Positions 1 to 12,100 of a stretch of 64,000 nucleotides of DNA are shown here, one piece after another. The position numbers were made by a program, and so were the translations under genes. The DNA is from Typhlomys cinereus (Eukaryota > Chordata > Mammalia > Rodentia > Platacanthomyidae), in the NCBI GenBank assembly GCA_023101885.1, contig JALPQD010000115.1:3786794-3850793 (forward strand). The letters run 5' to 3'. Every line of letters begins with the position of its first letter. Within the stretch, counting starts at the first letter, position 1. The notes below the pieces were generated by a model. That model did no database searches. It was not told the DNA's origin and worked only from the letters and a program-made list of their open reading frames with translations.

Positions 1-1107
1 GTATAGCCCCAAGAACATGCATCTAGTTCATTGCCTATTTCCTCTAACTAGCTTCCATATCACAAAATTTGAAGTACCTTTGAAAAGAACACCATTAACA
101 TGAGGCAGTAGAGGACCTTTCACATTCACGGTGAGAAGTGCTATGAAACAATGTCTCCTGGATATGGATGTAACACTTAGGAGCTTGCAGCTTCTATAGT
201 TAGCTCTACAAAACCGGCACAAGATCCAGCCAGTCAACATTCCAGCATTGATGAGTGAGAGGCTCAGGAGGCTATGCCTCTAGCTGAGGAGTTTACAACA
301 GTTGACTGGCTACTAGGGAAGGCAGCCATTTTTCTGAATGTAGGTTGTCCATGCTCCCTTATTTATGTGCACTCAGGCAGCAGTAATTATACTCATTTAA
401 TGGGGCATTATATAAAATAAGAGGATGTAAAGATGAGAAGAGGGAGTTGTAAGGTGGATATGATCAAGATACATTGTCATACAAGCTGAAGTGTCAATAA
501 ACAAGACATTCTTTAACAAAAGATCACTTCCCAGTTTCCATGCTTTCTTACTCTTCTAGATCAAGAAATATTGCACTTACGAAATCATAAATGACAGTAC
601 ATCTCTTGATCACAAATCCTGTATTTCTCCTCATGGTACTGTTAACTTTAGCTTTCATGAGTTCCACCACTGATCCAGAATTTGCCTCAATATTATGTGA
701 CTTCTATTTTTAGTACTTTTGTCTCTGTGGCAAGTACCTATGAGAAACAATTTAATGGAGGAAAGGTAATTTTTGCCAATAGTTTCAGTCCATGCTCACT
801 TGGGTCTATGTTTTTTGACTTCTGGGATGTGTGAGAAAGGGAAGCTACTTGTCTTAATGGAATCTAGGAATCAGAGAAGAGATTCTTCTAGGAGCAAGTC
901 ATACAACAGTCACTTCCAGGGTTTCAGGTACCATGAGTCTCATCCATGTTGGGGTGGGCTTTCTGGTAATGTAGCTGCCTTTGAGCCATTCCTAGTTCTA
1001 TGAGTAACTCTTACCCTTACTCCTGTAATTGATCTCAATAAACTCATTGGTTCATTAAGTTGGAACACCGCATAATTGTTACTTTGGTCTGTCATTAAAT
1101 TCTTATC
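1..1107. other. No recognised gene or repeat
   Basis: AT-rich DNA with only short, unrelated open frames on both strands. I recognise no repeat family, RNA gene or conserved protein here. Confidence 0.5.
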
Positions 1108-1392
1108 TGGGGGTCTGAAAAGATGGCTCAGGAGACCTTTTCCCTCCAAGCAAATTGATGGCCTGAGTTCAGACTACAAAATCCCAAATAAAAAATGGTA
1201 GATGGAAATGGTGAGGCCTGAAATTCCAGCCCTGGAAGACAGAGCTGGGAAACCCCCAAGTAAAGTGGTAAGGAGGTAGAACAATCCAGAATGATTCCTG
1301 AAGTCACTCTTGTACTTCCACAGGCATATGCTCTCAAGTGCCCTCTTTGTGTCCCCCATCCACACAGTTATGCCTATGCCACCACAAAAAAA
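1108..1392 (+). mobile_element. Old tRNA-derived SINE (B2 superfamily)
   Basis: Starts with the tRNA-like head (AAGATGGCTCAGG, then a degraded B box around GGCCTGAGTTCAGA). It continues with the tail shared with the copies at 5333-5610 and 47948-48236 (AGGAGGTA..CAATCCAGAATGATTCC..GAAGTCAC). The middle is diverged, so this is an older copy. It is non-coding; members of this class are made by RNA polymerase III and moved by L1 proteins. Confidence 0.7.
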
Positions 1393-1576
1393 AATTTCTC
1401 TCTGGTCAGATAGGTGGGTGTGTGGCATCTCCCCAGGACAAGTGTCACATAACAGTGACTTATTCTCAGTCACTCATTGAATTAATGTCATTTCTTTATG
1501 GACTTATATCACTGTGTCCATTTTATCATTATATCAAATCTAGCATAGTTTTGGATCTCATATTGTTAATAATTCT

Positions 1577-1880
1577 TTTTTTTAAACTTTTTTTTATTAT
1601 TATTTATTCAACTGTGTGCATATGCATATGTGCACGCACGCGCGTGTGTATGTGTGTGTGTGTGTGTATGTGTAGAACCACGGACGAATTCGCGAACCAC
1701 CATGGACGCCTCCACCTCCTTCTGCCCTGGGATTCACAGGCTCCGCCCTACCAGGACCAGAAGCGCAGGCCACCCCCCCACCCCCCCACCCCCCTCACCC
1801 CGCTTCCGCCTGGCCTCTATACGTGGGATCTGGGATCCTGCAAGGCGGAGGCTTAACCCCTGAGCCACCTCTCCAGCCCC
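1577..1880 (-). mobile_element. Young tRNA-derived SINE with TSD
   Basis: Reverse-strand copy. Read on the minus strand it begins GGGGCTGGAGAGGTGGCTCAG and ends in a GT/CA-rich and A-rich tail. It is flanked by a 13-bp duplication, TGTTAATAATTCT, at 1564-1576 and 1881-1893, which fixes the boundaries. The C-rich interior (CCACCCCCCCACCC near 1775-1800) is an expansion specific to this copy. Same family as the copies at 37825, 49867 and 55711. Confidence 0.9.
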
Positions 1881-1896
1881 TGTTAATAATTCTAGA

Positions 1897-2048
1897 TTTT
1901 TTTTTTTGAGACATGTTCTTACTCTGCAACCTACTCTGTTCTGAAACTCACTTTGGGTCTAGATCAGCTTCAAACTCATAGCTATCCTCTTTCCTTACAT
2001 TGCCTTCTGAATGATGAGATTAAAGACATGAATCACCATGTTCAGTTA
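1897..2048 (-). mobile_element. B1 SINE
   Basis: Poly-T, then TTGAGACATGTTCTTACTC, and a diverged reverse B1 body ending near CACCATGTTCAG. B1 is a 7SL-derived rodent SINE. It abuts the right TSD of the preceding SINE. Confidence 0.75.
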
Positions 2049-2339
2049 GATATGTTTTAATGTATTAGGCTTTTAGAAATTAACATGACTTCATATGTTA
2101 CTACCTACCTGAAAACATTTATTAGGTACTTAATTTCACGTAGTATTGTATCAGCTAGCATGTAAACAAAGCAGTATAATGTATTTTGCCTAGAGAAATT
2201 AATATTAAATGTACAGATGGCAATTATTAAAATATTCATAGTTATCATTGATGAAGATGGAAGTCGAGTTTAAACTGAGTTTAAAGGGAGCAATGCATCC
2301 CAGAAAGGCTTTCATTCAATTACATTAGCACTTAACCTA

Positions 2340-2645
2340 TTGCAGTGGGTTGGATCCATGTTTCCAGTGATCTGTGGGCTTGGTTCCCAGTCCATGGCCC
2401 TACTGGGAGTTGGGTAACCTTTAAAAGGTGAGGCCAAGTAGGAAGTCTTTGGGGCATAAGGGCGTGGCTTCTCTTTTCTATTCCCAGTCATGAGGTAAAG
2501 CGCTTCCTCTACCATGTATTCCCATCACAACAATGCACCACCATACCACAGATCCAAAAGAACCATTGTTAACAGATGGTCAGCTGATATTTTCAAAACT
2601 ATAAACCATAATAAACCTTGCTACTTTTTGAGTCTCAGAGGTTTT
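2340..2645 (+). mobile_element. MaLR-type LTR fragment
   Basis: Contains the landmark GCTTGGTTCCCAGT, then a CCTTTAAAAGGTGAGGCCAAGTAGGAAG block and AATAAACCTTGC (polyadenylation signal) near the end. All three are typical of mammalian and rodent MaLR LTRs. No internal sequence is attached, so it is a solo or truncated LTR. Confidence 0.55.
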
Positions 2646-2691
2646 TTTTTTTACAGTAATATAAAGCTCATTTTTATGTTTTAAAAATAGT

Positions 2692-2872
2692 CCTGGGAAT
2701 ATATCTCAGTTGGTAGAATGATTGCAAAGCATGTACAAAACCCAATTTAGTCCCCAGCACTACGTAAACAGAGCATGGTGGCATATACCTATTCTCCCAG
2801 GGCTTAGGAGCGAGACTGGAGGATCACAAATTCCAGGCTATCCTTGGTTACCTATTTCAAAAAAGAAAAGAA
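2692..2872 (+). mobile_element. B4-like SINE (ID + B1 dimer)
   Basis: An ID-like tRNA head (TATATCTCAGTTGGTAGAAT..CCCCAGCACTA) runs straight into a B1-like half (GCATGGTGGCATATACCTAT..GGAGGATCACAAATTCCAGG) and ends in an A-rich tail. This fusion order is diagnostic of rodent B4/ID-B1. Confidence 0.8.
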
Positions 2873-3989
2873 CAGATACATTTATTTTAAGTGAAGACAG
2901 AAACAAAAAGAAAAAAGTGCTATGTTCTTCATGTCAGAAGACCATTTAAGAGCATTTCATGGTCTTAGAGCTAAGAAGTGATTTCCATCAGACTATCCAA
3001 AATTGGTAAGGCTATAGAAGATTGAGAAATCCTAACTAAAACTAACTGACAGGCAATCAACCAATTAGTCTTCTGAGGGAACATTAATAAATTACAGTGT
3101 GAAATAAAACAGTCTTGAAATGAGATTCTGTTATCCGTATAGTAGGCTTCCTCTGAAACCAGTTTGTACATCATTAATTTGCTTGGCAGGCACTGAATAT
3201 GACACCAAGTGCGCGATGTTCTATAAAGGTAGCTCAGGTGAACCAAAACTGGGAAATTGGGTTTCTTTATTTCAGAGAAGTTTCTGCCAGGTTAGCACTA
3301 TTGATCTTCTGGAATCAAACCAACTATCTACTGCACAGAGACAAATAAACAAGGAAAAATTCCCCAGATGTCATTATCATGTGTCATGCCAGAGAGGAAG
3401 GTACTAGAGAAAAGGACCAGTTTCACTTTAAGTGACATTCTTGGCATAAGTGTTGGTCAATTTCTAGTGCTACCCACAAACTTGTAACCATCTCTTCATT
3501 TTTTTTTGTCCTATGATTTATCACTTTCCAGCATCAGTTTCAGAAGATATGCTAGTGAGGTCCAACAATATCCAGGTGCCAATAATATTCGAGTTGTGAG
3601 AATGTTTTCAAAACTGTGTGCCACAACACAGAATCCGTGGAGAACCTACAACTTCCTCCACACTAATTAGGAAGGAAGCCAAAGTTAGAGGAGAGGCTAG
3701 TAATGACCTCTTACTAAACCCTGCCTCTTATAGGTCCTCTCCCTCAACAATGTCATACTGTGGATCAGGTTTCTGACACACAACCTTTTGGGGACAAAAT
3801 ATATCTGTATCTAGCACCATTCTTATTACCTGCCATGTGGATTGTCCCAACATGCATGTTTCCTAACAAAGTGGTTTGGTATCTATTCAACATAAGCAAG
3901 TCCATGCACTCATCCTTTCCATAGTTACCGGTTGGAAGCAAGCTGCTTCTTACACCAAGTGACATTGAGCTTACAAAGTGCTTCGGGGT
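2873..3989. other. No recognised gene or repeat
   Basis: Unclassified unique-looking sequence. Short open frames here lack any domain I recognise and have no supporting context. Confidence 0.4.
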
Positions 3990-4031
3990 CCTTTCTTTTT
4001 CTTTTTTCTTTTATTTTGGTTATTTATTCTA

Positions 4032-4081
<50 letters not shown>

Positions 4082-4212
4082 AAGTATATGTATGTTATGG
4101 TGTATATGTGTCTGTTTTCTTCTTCTAACCGTGTGGGTCCTAGGAATAGAATTCAGGTTATCAGATTTTGCTGCAAGTGCCTTAATCCACTGGGTCATCT
4201 TGTTTATCCAAG
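3990..4212 (-). mobile_element. B2-superfamily SINE with (TG)n tail
   Basis: Poly-T/TTTATTT and a pure TG run (4034-4078), then a reverse SINE body: CCGTGTGGGTCCTAGGAATAG..AATTCAGG..AAGTGCCTTAATCCACTGGG. This is the complement of a tRNA-like head. The dinucleotide run is the CA tail of the SINE, not an independent repeat. Confidence 0.7.
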
Positions 4213-4477
4213 GCAATTTGGTTTTTCCATATTCTTTTCTGCTTCAGGGAATCCATAAAAATGATTCCTCTTTCCCATAAGCTTGTTTCTCAACTTCGTC
4301 TAGTTAATTCCTACTTCTTTAGATTTTTAAGTTCATACTTTCTCAGGGAAGCAGTCCAGAACTAGCAGTAGGTCTGAGCCACTGTATCCTCTAGCAACTT
4401 TTGTCTACATTCTTGCCATGGCATGCTCTGGATCTGCATTTCCTCTAGACTGCTCTCTCTGGGACAGTGGGAGAATA

Positions 4478-4562
4478 GATTCTTTATCATTACTACAGCC
4501 TCAGCACCTAGCACAGCACTTGGCATGAAATAAATGTTGAATAAATGACAGTCAGCGATGGT
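4478..4562 (+). mobile_element. MIR 3'-end fragment (candidate)
   Basis: CAGCACCTAGCACAGCACTTGGCATG followed by AATAAATGTTGAATAAATGA resembles the 3' end of the ancient MIR SINE. Short and diverged. Confidence 0.45.
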
Positions 4563-5332
4563 TTTATTGTGTGAGGCAGAGCACAAGAGGTAAGGAAATA
4601 TATTAATTGGTGCCTTGGGCAATAAATATAAAAGGACTCAGAGAAGGAAAAAATCGATATGAATAAAATTTCCAATGACATATTTATGAACCTTTTAGGA
4701 ATGGGACCAAAAGGTGGTTAGGAATTCTATGCCATGCTCTCTACTGTAATGCTATCAGATTTATTCTAAAAAGATAGACTGTAGGATTTAAAAAACAGGG
4801 AAAACCCCCACAAGAGGTAAAACTCCCAATAAAATTATATAGGAAAACTGGGGCTAGGGAGAGGGGGAAGAACAAATAAAAAACACTAATTCATATTAAA
4901 ATATTATAATTTAGACTAAGTTGTTACTCTTCTCTTAATAAATCAGATCTCTTGTTTTCCTTCTCAAAACATCTAGGAAAAAAGTATTAAAATAGTAAAT
5001 TATGAAAAAAATGATGTTTAAGCAGTCTAAGAGTAGAATGTAGAACCTCAAGATTTGTAACATGTATAGTACAGACTGAGGAGCAATTTTTGCTAACGCT
5101 TACATAGTAAAAGCACAAGTGAGGATGACCTTGAACTTCTGATCTTCCCCCGTTGGTCTTGACCCTGCTGGAATCCTGACTTATGCAGAGAAAAGAAATT
5201 CAGCATGAATCCATGTTGAAGTTTATTAGGGAAGATAAGTTTACACACACCCAACAGCAGAAAACACTGTTGGTGTGTTTCAGCAACGGTTGGATGTGTG
5301 CTTCTATAGCTGAAAAGATGAATTTACAACAC
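4563..5332. other. Mostly unclassified AT-rich DNA
   Basis: No gene seen. A short reverse B1-like scrap (GATGACCTTGAACTTCTGATC) lies near 5124-5148. Confidence 0.4.
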
Positions 5333-5610
5333 AAAAAGGGCTGAAGAGTGGCTCAGGGATTGTTTGTGTCTTGAAAGCAGAAGTCCTGAGTTTGGGTCCC
5401 AGATCACATGTGAAAACAACAGGCAGAAATGGCTGCCTGCATGTCTAGGCCCTGGGTGGAGGCAGGAGAAATTCCAGAGCAAAGCAAAAAGGAGGTAAAA
5501 GCAAACCAGGATGATTCCCGAAGTCACCTTTGGCTCTTCGCAGAGACACACAGTGCCCTTTGACACACACACATAGACATATACACAAATAAATAATAAA
5601 TAAAAATTTA
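5333..5610 (+). mobile_element. tRNA-derived SINE, older copy
   Basis: Begins GGGCTGAAGAGTGGCTCAGG, carries a B-box-like GTCCTGAGTTTGGGTCCC and the family tail (AAGGAGGTAAAAGCAAACCAGGATGATTCCCGAAGTCACC). It ends in ACACACACATA and an A-rich tail. About 280 bp, near full length. Confidence 0.85.
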
Positions 5611-6364
5611 AAACAAATATAAAAAACCCACGCAGAAAGAGTAACCAAAGTCTATGATTTAAGTAAGAAAAATGAGAGATGGTTTATGTATTTTTCTTAA
5701 AGAATTTCCTTATGTAAATACCGTACGGTGGGTGGGGTGTAGACATTGTGCAGGTTTACAAGTGAGAAGAATGCCCATGACCTCAAAGAATAGCCATGTG
5801 TTGGCCTTCAGCATGGTTCTTTTGCTGTCTGCCTGTCATAACTCTCAGAACAGGGAGTGTGGTGTCCAGAGCAGCAGTTTTGATTTTATTAGTTGTACTG
5901 AAATTCTTTACTCATCCAGGGAGAAACACAGACCAGTTCCTAGAGGCGAGGGATTCCTTTTCATTTTTCCTGTCTTCCCATCCCAGGATGCTTCAAGCAA
6001 GACTTCCCCCTTCAGAATGAGATGCAGACAGCTGGGACATTCCTTTTGTTCTTCAGAACCAAGACATGTTCTGAATGTCTTCTTTTACTCTTAGCAAGTT
6101 CGACTAAGCACTGAGTTCTAATTTAACAATAATTTCCTTTAAGTTCCCGCTCTGTTGTCTTCCAAAGTCCTTTCCTGCCAGGGAAAATATTCTGATTCCT
6201 ACCCTTTTTGTAACTAGCCTAATCTTTTTGGGAAACCTTTAGATTTTCTCTTAATTTTCAGAGGAATGCAAAAAGTCAAGGAGAAAGAGTAAAGAAAAAT
6301 ATGAACAGAAAATGTCAGAGTGTGAGCCAATAATATAGACTGGATTCATTAGTAAAAGCATTTT
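5611..6364. other. No recognised gene or repeat
   Basis: A 140-codon open frame lies at 5672-6094 (+), but it has no motif I recognise, no neighbours suggesting a gene and no codon pattern I can defend. I leave it uncalled. Confidence 0.35.
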
Positions 6365-6475
6365 CTTCTTCTTCTTCTTTTTTTTTTTTTATTTCTGGAA
6401 GCAACGAGTATTAAACCCTGAGCCTCTCTTGTGCCAAGCAAGTGGTGCACTATTGGGCTACCACTTTAACCCTTA
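6365..6475 (-). mobile_element. ID/B4-like SINE fragment
   Basis: TTC/poly-T run followed by a reverse ID-like head: TTAAACCCTGAGCCTC..CCAAGCAAGTGGTGCAC..GGGCTACCACTTTAACCC. Confidence 0.55.
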
Positions 6476-7558
6476 AAAGTACAATTTTGAGGTCTTTCCC
6501 TTCCGTGATAAAAATGTTGCTCGAATGATTCTCGTGCAGGTTTTGTGCTGCACATAGCTCTGATGAAGACCACACACCTCCCTGAGAGACTGAAGAGGGC
6601 CGATGCTGATGGGAGGAAATGCAAGACGCTTTCCTCAACAGTGTACCCACTGATGTAAGATTCATGCTCCACCAAGTACTAGACACATGGCATCAAAGCA
6701 AACCAGATGAACCCAGTGGGCCACGCATGTGAAAAGACTTAAAAATAGGAGGGAATCTGGCAAGGGAGAACAGTTACAATGGGAAGAGGAACGGGGGATG
6801 GGATTGAAGATTAAGTGTGAAAATATTTTATGTTCATTATATTTACATATGATGCACAAAAAGGGTAATTAAAAAGTAAAAAAGCACAATTTTTAAACGT
6901 ATGCTTCTTATGACAGGTATCTTTGAAATAAAATGACCCAAACAGTTGAAATGAAGTTTTAGAAAATACCCAAGGTAATGCTAATAAGAAAGTAAATTAT
7001 GACATCATTAGTTTACATTCAATACACCTCAAAATAAAAAAAAAATCATTGGACAGTGTTAGATTAGGATCCCAGAAGCTGGCCCTGTAGAGGGCCTGGC
7101 CATGCCTCATGTCCTACCTAGTCCCTTCCCTAAATATGCTGAATTCAGAGATGCCCACCCCTCTGAGCTCAGGGACTCCATACTCCCTGTAAAGTCTACA
7201 GATATAAAGAGTTTCCTTTGATCTGTGGGTACTGTTGGATCTCCTATCGCAGTTTCTGCTGGAAGTGACCAACGTTATTGAAGGACTTCACCACTTGAAA
7301 TATGTCTCATGCTTATCTATACTGAATGAGCCATCAAAACCTATTCTTCCCACATCTCACATTCAGAAAAAAGAAATATTTTATATTGAAGAAAGAGGCA
7401 GTCTTTGAAAAAGACAGAGTGATTAAAAACTTTAACCTAATATGTAAAATATAAAATTGAAAATGTTACTAATATAAAAGAAATTAATAATTACATAAAC
7501 ATAAATGAGAGATTTTAACATTGGCATGAGAAGCTGAGAGATCAAGTGAACAGAACTT
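6476..7558. other. No recognised gene or repeat
   Basis: AT-rich DNA up to the TSD of the full-length L1. Nothing else identified. Confidence 0.4.
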
Positions 7559-7571
7559 AAGAAAGTAAAGA

Positions 7572-7987
7572 GCTCCCTTTTACCCCACCCCGCTCCACCG
7601 GTCGGGACGCGCGCACGGTCCAGCCGGGCCTCACCCCGCGACTCTAGGTAAGCCCCGGCCGCGCCCGCCCACCAGAACCCCAGGTCAGCCCAAAGGGACC
7701 CGGCTCCGACTCCCGCCATCCAGCCTGAGCCCCACGCGCAGGGCCGAGGGACAAGGAGGACCTCCCCCTGTGCCCGGGCCCCGCCCCAGCTGCCCTCGGG
7801 TTAAATAGCTCCACGCCAACGCCCCCATCCTCCCATTCCCCACCCCGCTCCGCTGGTCAGGACGCGAGCGCGGTCCAGCCGGGCCTTACCTGTGACCTAG
7901 GTAAGCTCTGTCCCTGCCCACCCCCAGAAACCCAGGCCAAATAATTCAATTTAGTGAAATTGAAAGATCTTAAGAGTTAAAACGACA
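7572..7987 (+). promoter_or_regulatory. L1 5'UTR with two CpG-rich tandem monomers
   Basis: A repeat unit starting CCCCACCCCGCTCC occurs at 7583 and again at 7838, a 255-bp period. The second copy is partial and runs on into the ORF1 leader. Each unit carries GGTCCAGCCGGGCC and a consensus splice donor (TAG|GTAAGC) after 7647 and after 7900. The sequence is far more GC- and CpG-rich than its surroundings. By analogy with rodent L1 monomers it should be the internal RNA polymerase II promoter. Elements 1 and 2 both begin within about 11 bp upstream of a CCCCACCCCGCTCC, which suggests a preferred start site. Confidence 0.8.
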
Positions 7988-9051
7988 ATGCCAAAGTCAA
8001 AGTGCAAATCCATGAGAAGCAACACTCAAGTAAACAAATTTCCCACTGAAGAAATTAATCCCATAATGTTAGACTCCAACCAGAACAAACCCACGGAAAA
8101 AGGCCAAGAAAGCCTGACCCAGGATAACGACTTTCAAAATATGATCATTACCATGTTCAATACTATGAAAGAGGAAATCCAGGAGGAATTACATAATCGA
8201 ATCAATCGCTTTGAAGAGGAACACAACAGACACTTGGAGGAGTTGAGAAAAACAGTGCAAGAAACAAAAACTGGCATAGAGCAGTTAAAACAGACTCAAG
8301 CAGAGTTTAAAAGTGAGCTACAAGACAAGTTATCTTCAACCCAGAACTCCACAGAGAGTCTTATCAACAGAACTAACGAAGCAGAAAACAGAATTTCAGA
8401 CCTTGAAGATAAAGTGGGAGTACTAACCAGCTCAATGGAAGAGATTGTTAAAGCCAAAAAGATACTTGAGAGAAATATCCAAGAGGTATGGGACACCCTG
8501 AAGAAGCCTAACATGCTTCTTCTCATGGAATACCAGAGCAAGAATCTCAAAATACCACCCCTGAGGAAATTTTTCAAACGATCATCAAGGAAAACTTTCC
8601 TCATATAAAAAAAGAGAGGCCCATCCATATACAAGAGGCATTCTGCACCCCAAACAGATACGATCAAAACAGAAGCACCCCACCACAAATAATAGTTAAA
8701 ACACTCCACATTCAAGATAAAGAACTGGTGCTGAGAGCTTCAAGGGAGAAAAAACAAGTCACTTTTAAAGGTAAACCTATTAAAATAACAAATGACTTCT
8801 CAGTCGAAACAGTAAAAGCAAGAAGAGCTTGGAGAGACATACTTCAAGTATTGAATGAGCAAAAATGTCAACCCAGGCTGATTTACCCTGCAAAACTATC
8901 AGTCATGATTGAGGGAGAAAGAAAAACTTTCCAGCACAAAGACAACTTGAAGGGATACATGTCCACCAAACCAGGCCTTCAAAAAATGCTAGAAATGATA
9001 CTCAAGTATGAAGAAAAAAACAGGCATATCCAGAACAGAAGGCAAATATAA
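7988..9051 (+). pseudogene. L1 ORF1: L1 ORF1 (RNA-binding chaperone), frameshifted
   Basis: Encodes the L1 nucleic-acid chaperone, which trimerises on L1 RNA in the cytoplasmic RNP. It starts at ATG 7988 (MPKSKCKSMRSNTQ). A long heptad-rich coiled coil (about residues 60-170) precedes the central RRM-like part and a basic C-terminal domain with KARRAW and YPAKLS. The frame stays open to 8608. A +2 insertion near 8512-8527, seen by comparison with element 2, shifts the frame, which resumes as the open run 8728-9051. Corrected length would be about 353 residues, normal for L1. The first 28 codons lie before the splice acceptor used in the element 2 transcript. Confidence 0.93.
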
Positions 9052-9101
9052 CATCATTAAAAGCGAAGCAATATACTTATAAAAACTACTAAACATAATA
9101 A

Positions 9102-12100
9102 ATGTCTGGAATTAAAAATAGTTTCTCCATTATAACACTAAATGTTAATGGAATTAATTCACCGATCAAGAGACGCAGATTACAAACTTGGATTAAAAAT
9201 CACAATCCATCAATCTGCTGCCTGCAGGAAACCCATCTCACCACAAAAGATAGGCACGCTCTAAAAATAAAAGGCTGGTCAACAATTCTACAAGCTAATG
9301 GAAGCAGAAAACAGACAGGGGTAGCCATTATGCTATCAGACAAAGTGGACTTCAAACCAAAGAAAATTATAAGAGACACGGATGGATATTACATTTTAGT
9401 CACAGGTACAATTCACCAGGAAGACTTCACAATACTGAACATATATGCACCCAATACGGGCCCCTCCACATTCATTAAGAAAACCCTACAGCATCTAAAG
9501 CAAGAAATCAACTCCCAAACAATAATTCTTGGGGACTTCAACACCGCCCTCTCAACATGGGATAGATCAGCAGGTCAAAAGCTTAACAGAGACACTTTGG
9601 AACTTAATCAAACCCTGAAAGAAATGGACCTTACAGATCTCTATCGAACTTTTCACCCACGTACCAAAGAATACACATTTTTCTCAGCAGCACACGGAAC
9701 TTTCTCCAAAATAGATCACATATTGGGCCACAAAATGAATCTACACATATACAAGAAAGTTGAAATTCTAACCTGTGCCCTGTCAGACCACCACGGCCTA
9801 AAGCTGGACATCCACAACACATCAAACAAGAGAAAATACACTAACTCCTGAAACTTAACAATATGATGCTGAATGAGAACTGGATTCAGGAAGAAATTAA
9901 AAAGGAAATTCAAGATTTCCTGAAAGTGAATGATAATGAAAATACAACTTACCAAAATCTCTGGGACACAATGAAAGCTGTTCTAAGAGGTAAGTTCATA
10001 GCTCTTAATGCCTACATCAAAAAAATGGAAACATCAGAAATAAACAACTTAACAATGCAGCTTAAAGCTTTAGAGAAACTAGAGCAATCTGATCACAAAA
10101 GTAGTAGAAGAGAGAAGATTAGCAAAATAAGGGGAGAAATATCTGAAATCGAGATTAAGAAAACGATAGAAAAAATCAACCAGTCAAAAAGCTGGTTCTT
10201 TGAAAAAATCAACAAGATTGATACACCCCTAGCTAAATTAACCAAAAGCAAGAGAGAGAAAACCCAAATTAACAAAATCAGAAATGAACATGGAGTTATC
10301 ACTACTGATACCCAAGAAATCCAGAGAATTATTACATCATATTTCAAAAACTTATACTCTGTGAAGTTTGACAACACAAAAGAGATGGATGAATTTCTAA
10401 GTAAACACAACTTACCTAAATTGAATCAGGAAGTTGTGAATTATTTAAATAGTCCTATAACATATAAGGAAATTGAGGAAGTAATCTTGAATCTTCCCAC
10501 CAAAAAATGTCCTGGACCAGATGGATTCAGCACAGAGTTCTACCAGACCTTTAAGGAGTTAATAATACCAATACTCCTTAAACTGTTCCATCAAATAGCA
10601 AAGGAAGGAACACTACCAAATTCCTTCTATGAAGCCAATATCGTTCGAATCCCAAAACCTAATAAAGACTCACTTAAAAAAGAAAACTATAGGCCGATCT
10701 CTCTGATGAACACAGACGCAAAGATTCTCAACAAAGTCTTAGCAAATCAGATTCAAAAACATATTAAAAAGATCATTCACGGGGACCAAGTAGGCTTCAT
10801 CCCCGGCACACAAGGTTGGTTCAACATACGCAAATCAATAAATGTAATTCATCATGTAAACCAGTCCAAAGTCCAAGACCACATGATACTCTCGATAGAT
10901 GCAGAAAAAGCTTTTGACAAGATCCAACAGCCTTTTATGATCAAAACGCTAGAGACAGTAGGAATGGAAGGAACCTTTATCAATATAATAAAAGCTGTAT
11001 ACAAGAAGCCCACAGCAAGGATTATGCTCAATGGGGAACAATTGGAAGCATTCCCACTTCGATCAGGAACTAGACAAGGCTGTCCACTCTTACCACTTCT
11101 ATTCAATATTGTACTTGAAGTCTTAGCTGGAGCTATAAGACAACAGAGGGAGATAAAGGGATTCAAATGGGCAAGGAAGAAATCAAGTTATCTCTATTTG
11201 CAGATGACATGATCATATACCTGAGTGATCCCAAAAACTCCACCAGGAAGCTCCTGGAACTAATTGAGAAGTTCAGCAGGGTGGCAGGATACAAAATAAA
11301 TGTACAAAAATCAGAGGCCTTCCTATATGCCCAGAATGAAAGAAGTGAAAAAGCCTTGAGAGAAACAATCCCATTCACTATAGCCCCTAAAGAAATGAAA
11401 TACCTTGGTATAAACCTAACCAAGGAGGTAAAAGACCTTTACAATGAAAACTTTAAAACCCTAAAGAAAGAAATAGCAGAAGACACCAGAAGGTGGAAAG
11501 ACCTCCCATATTCCTGGATTGGCAGAATCAACATCGTAAAACTGACCATCCTACCAAAGGCAATATACAAATTCAATGCTATACCAATTATAATCCCAAA
11601 GCAATTCTTTAAAGAAGTTGACCAAACAATCTCAAAATTCATATGGAGGCACAAAAGACCCAGGATAGCAAAAACAATCCTGAGTAACAAAAACACTGCT
11701 GGAGGTATTACCATACCGAACCTTAGTCTATATTACAAATCCATAGTTATAAAGACAGCCTGGTACTGGCTCCAAAATAGACACACAGATCAATGGATAA
11801 GGATTGAAGACCCAGATATAAGCCCACAAAATTATAGCCATTTGGTCTTTGACAAAGGGGCCCAAAGAATCCAATGGAAAAAGAACAGCATCTTCAACAA
11901 ATGGTGCTGGCAAAACTGGATCTCCACATGCAGAAGATTAAAGCTGGACCCGTACTTGTCACCATGTACAAGACTTAATTCCAAATGGATCAAGGACCTT
12001 GATATAAGGCCAGAGACTATAAAAACCATAGTTGAAAGGATAGGGAACTCCCTTGAGCTGATTGGTCTAGGCCAACATTTCCTAAACAGACATGCAATGG

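Noticed and set aside
1338..1856. 172-codon open frame
   Set aside because: Crosses an old SINE end, unique DNA and a young reverse SINE; the His/Pro-rich part is C-run expansion.
4034..4078. Independent (TG)n locus
   Set aside because: It is the CA tail of a reverse SINE, not a separate element.
5672..6094. 140-codon open frame on the plus strand
   Set aside because: No recognisable domain, no splice or promoter context, and length is within chance for 64 kb.
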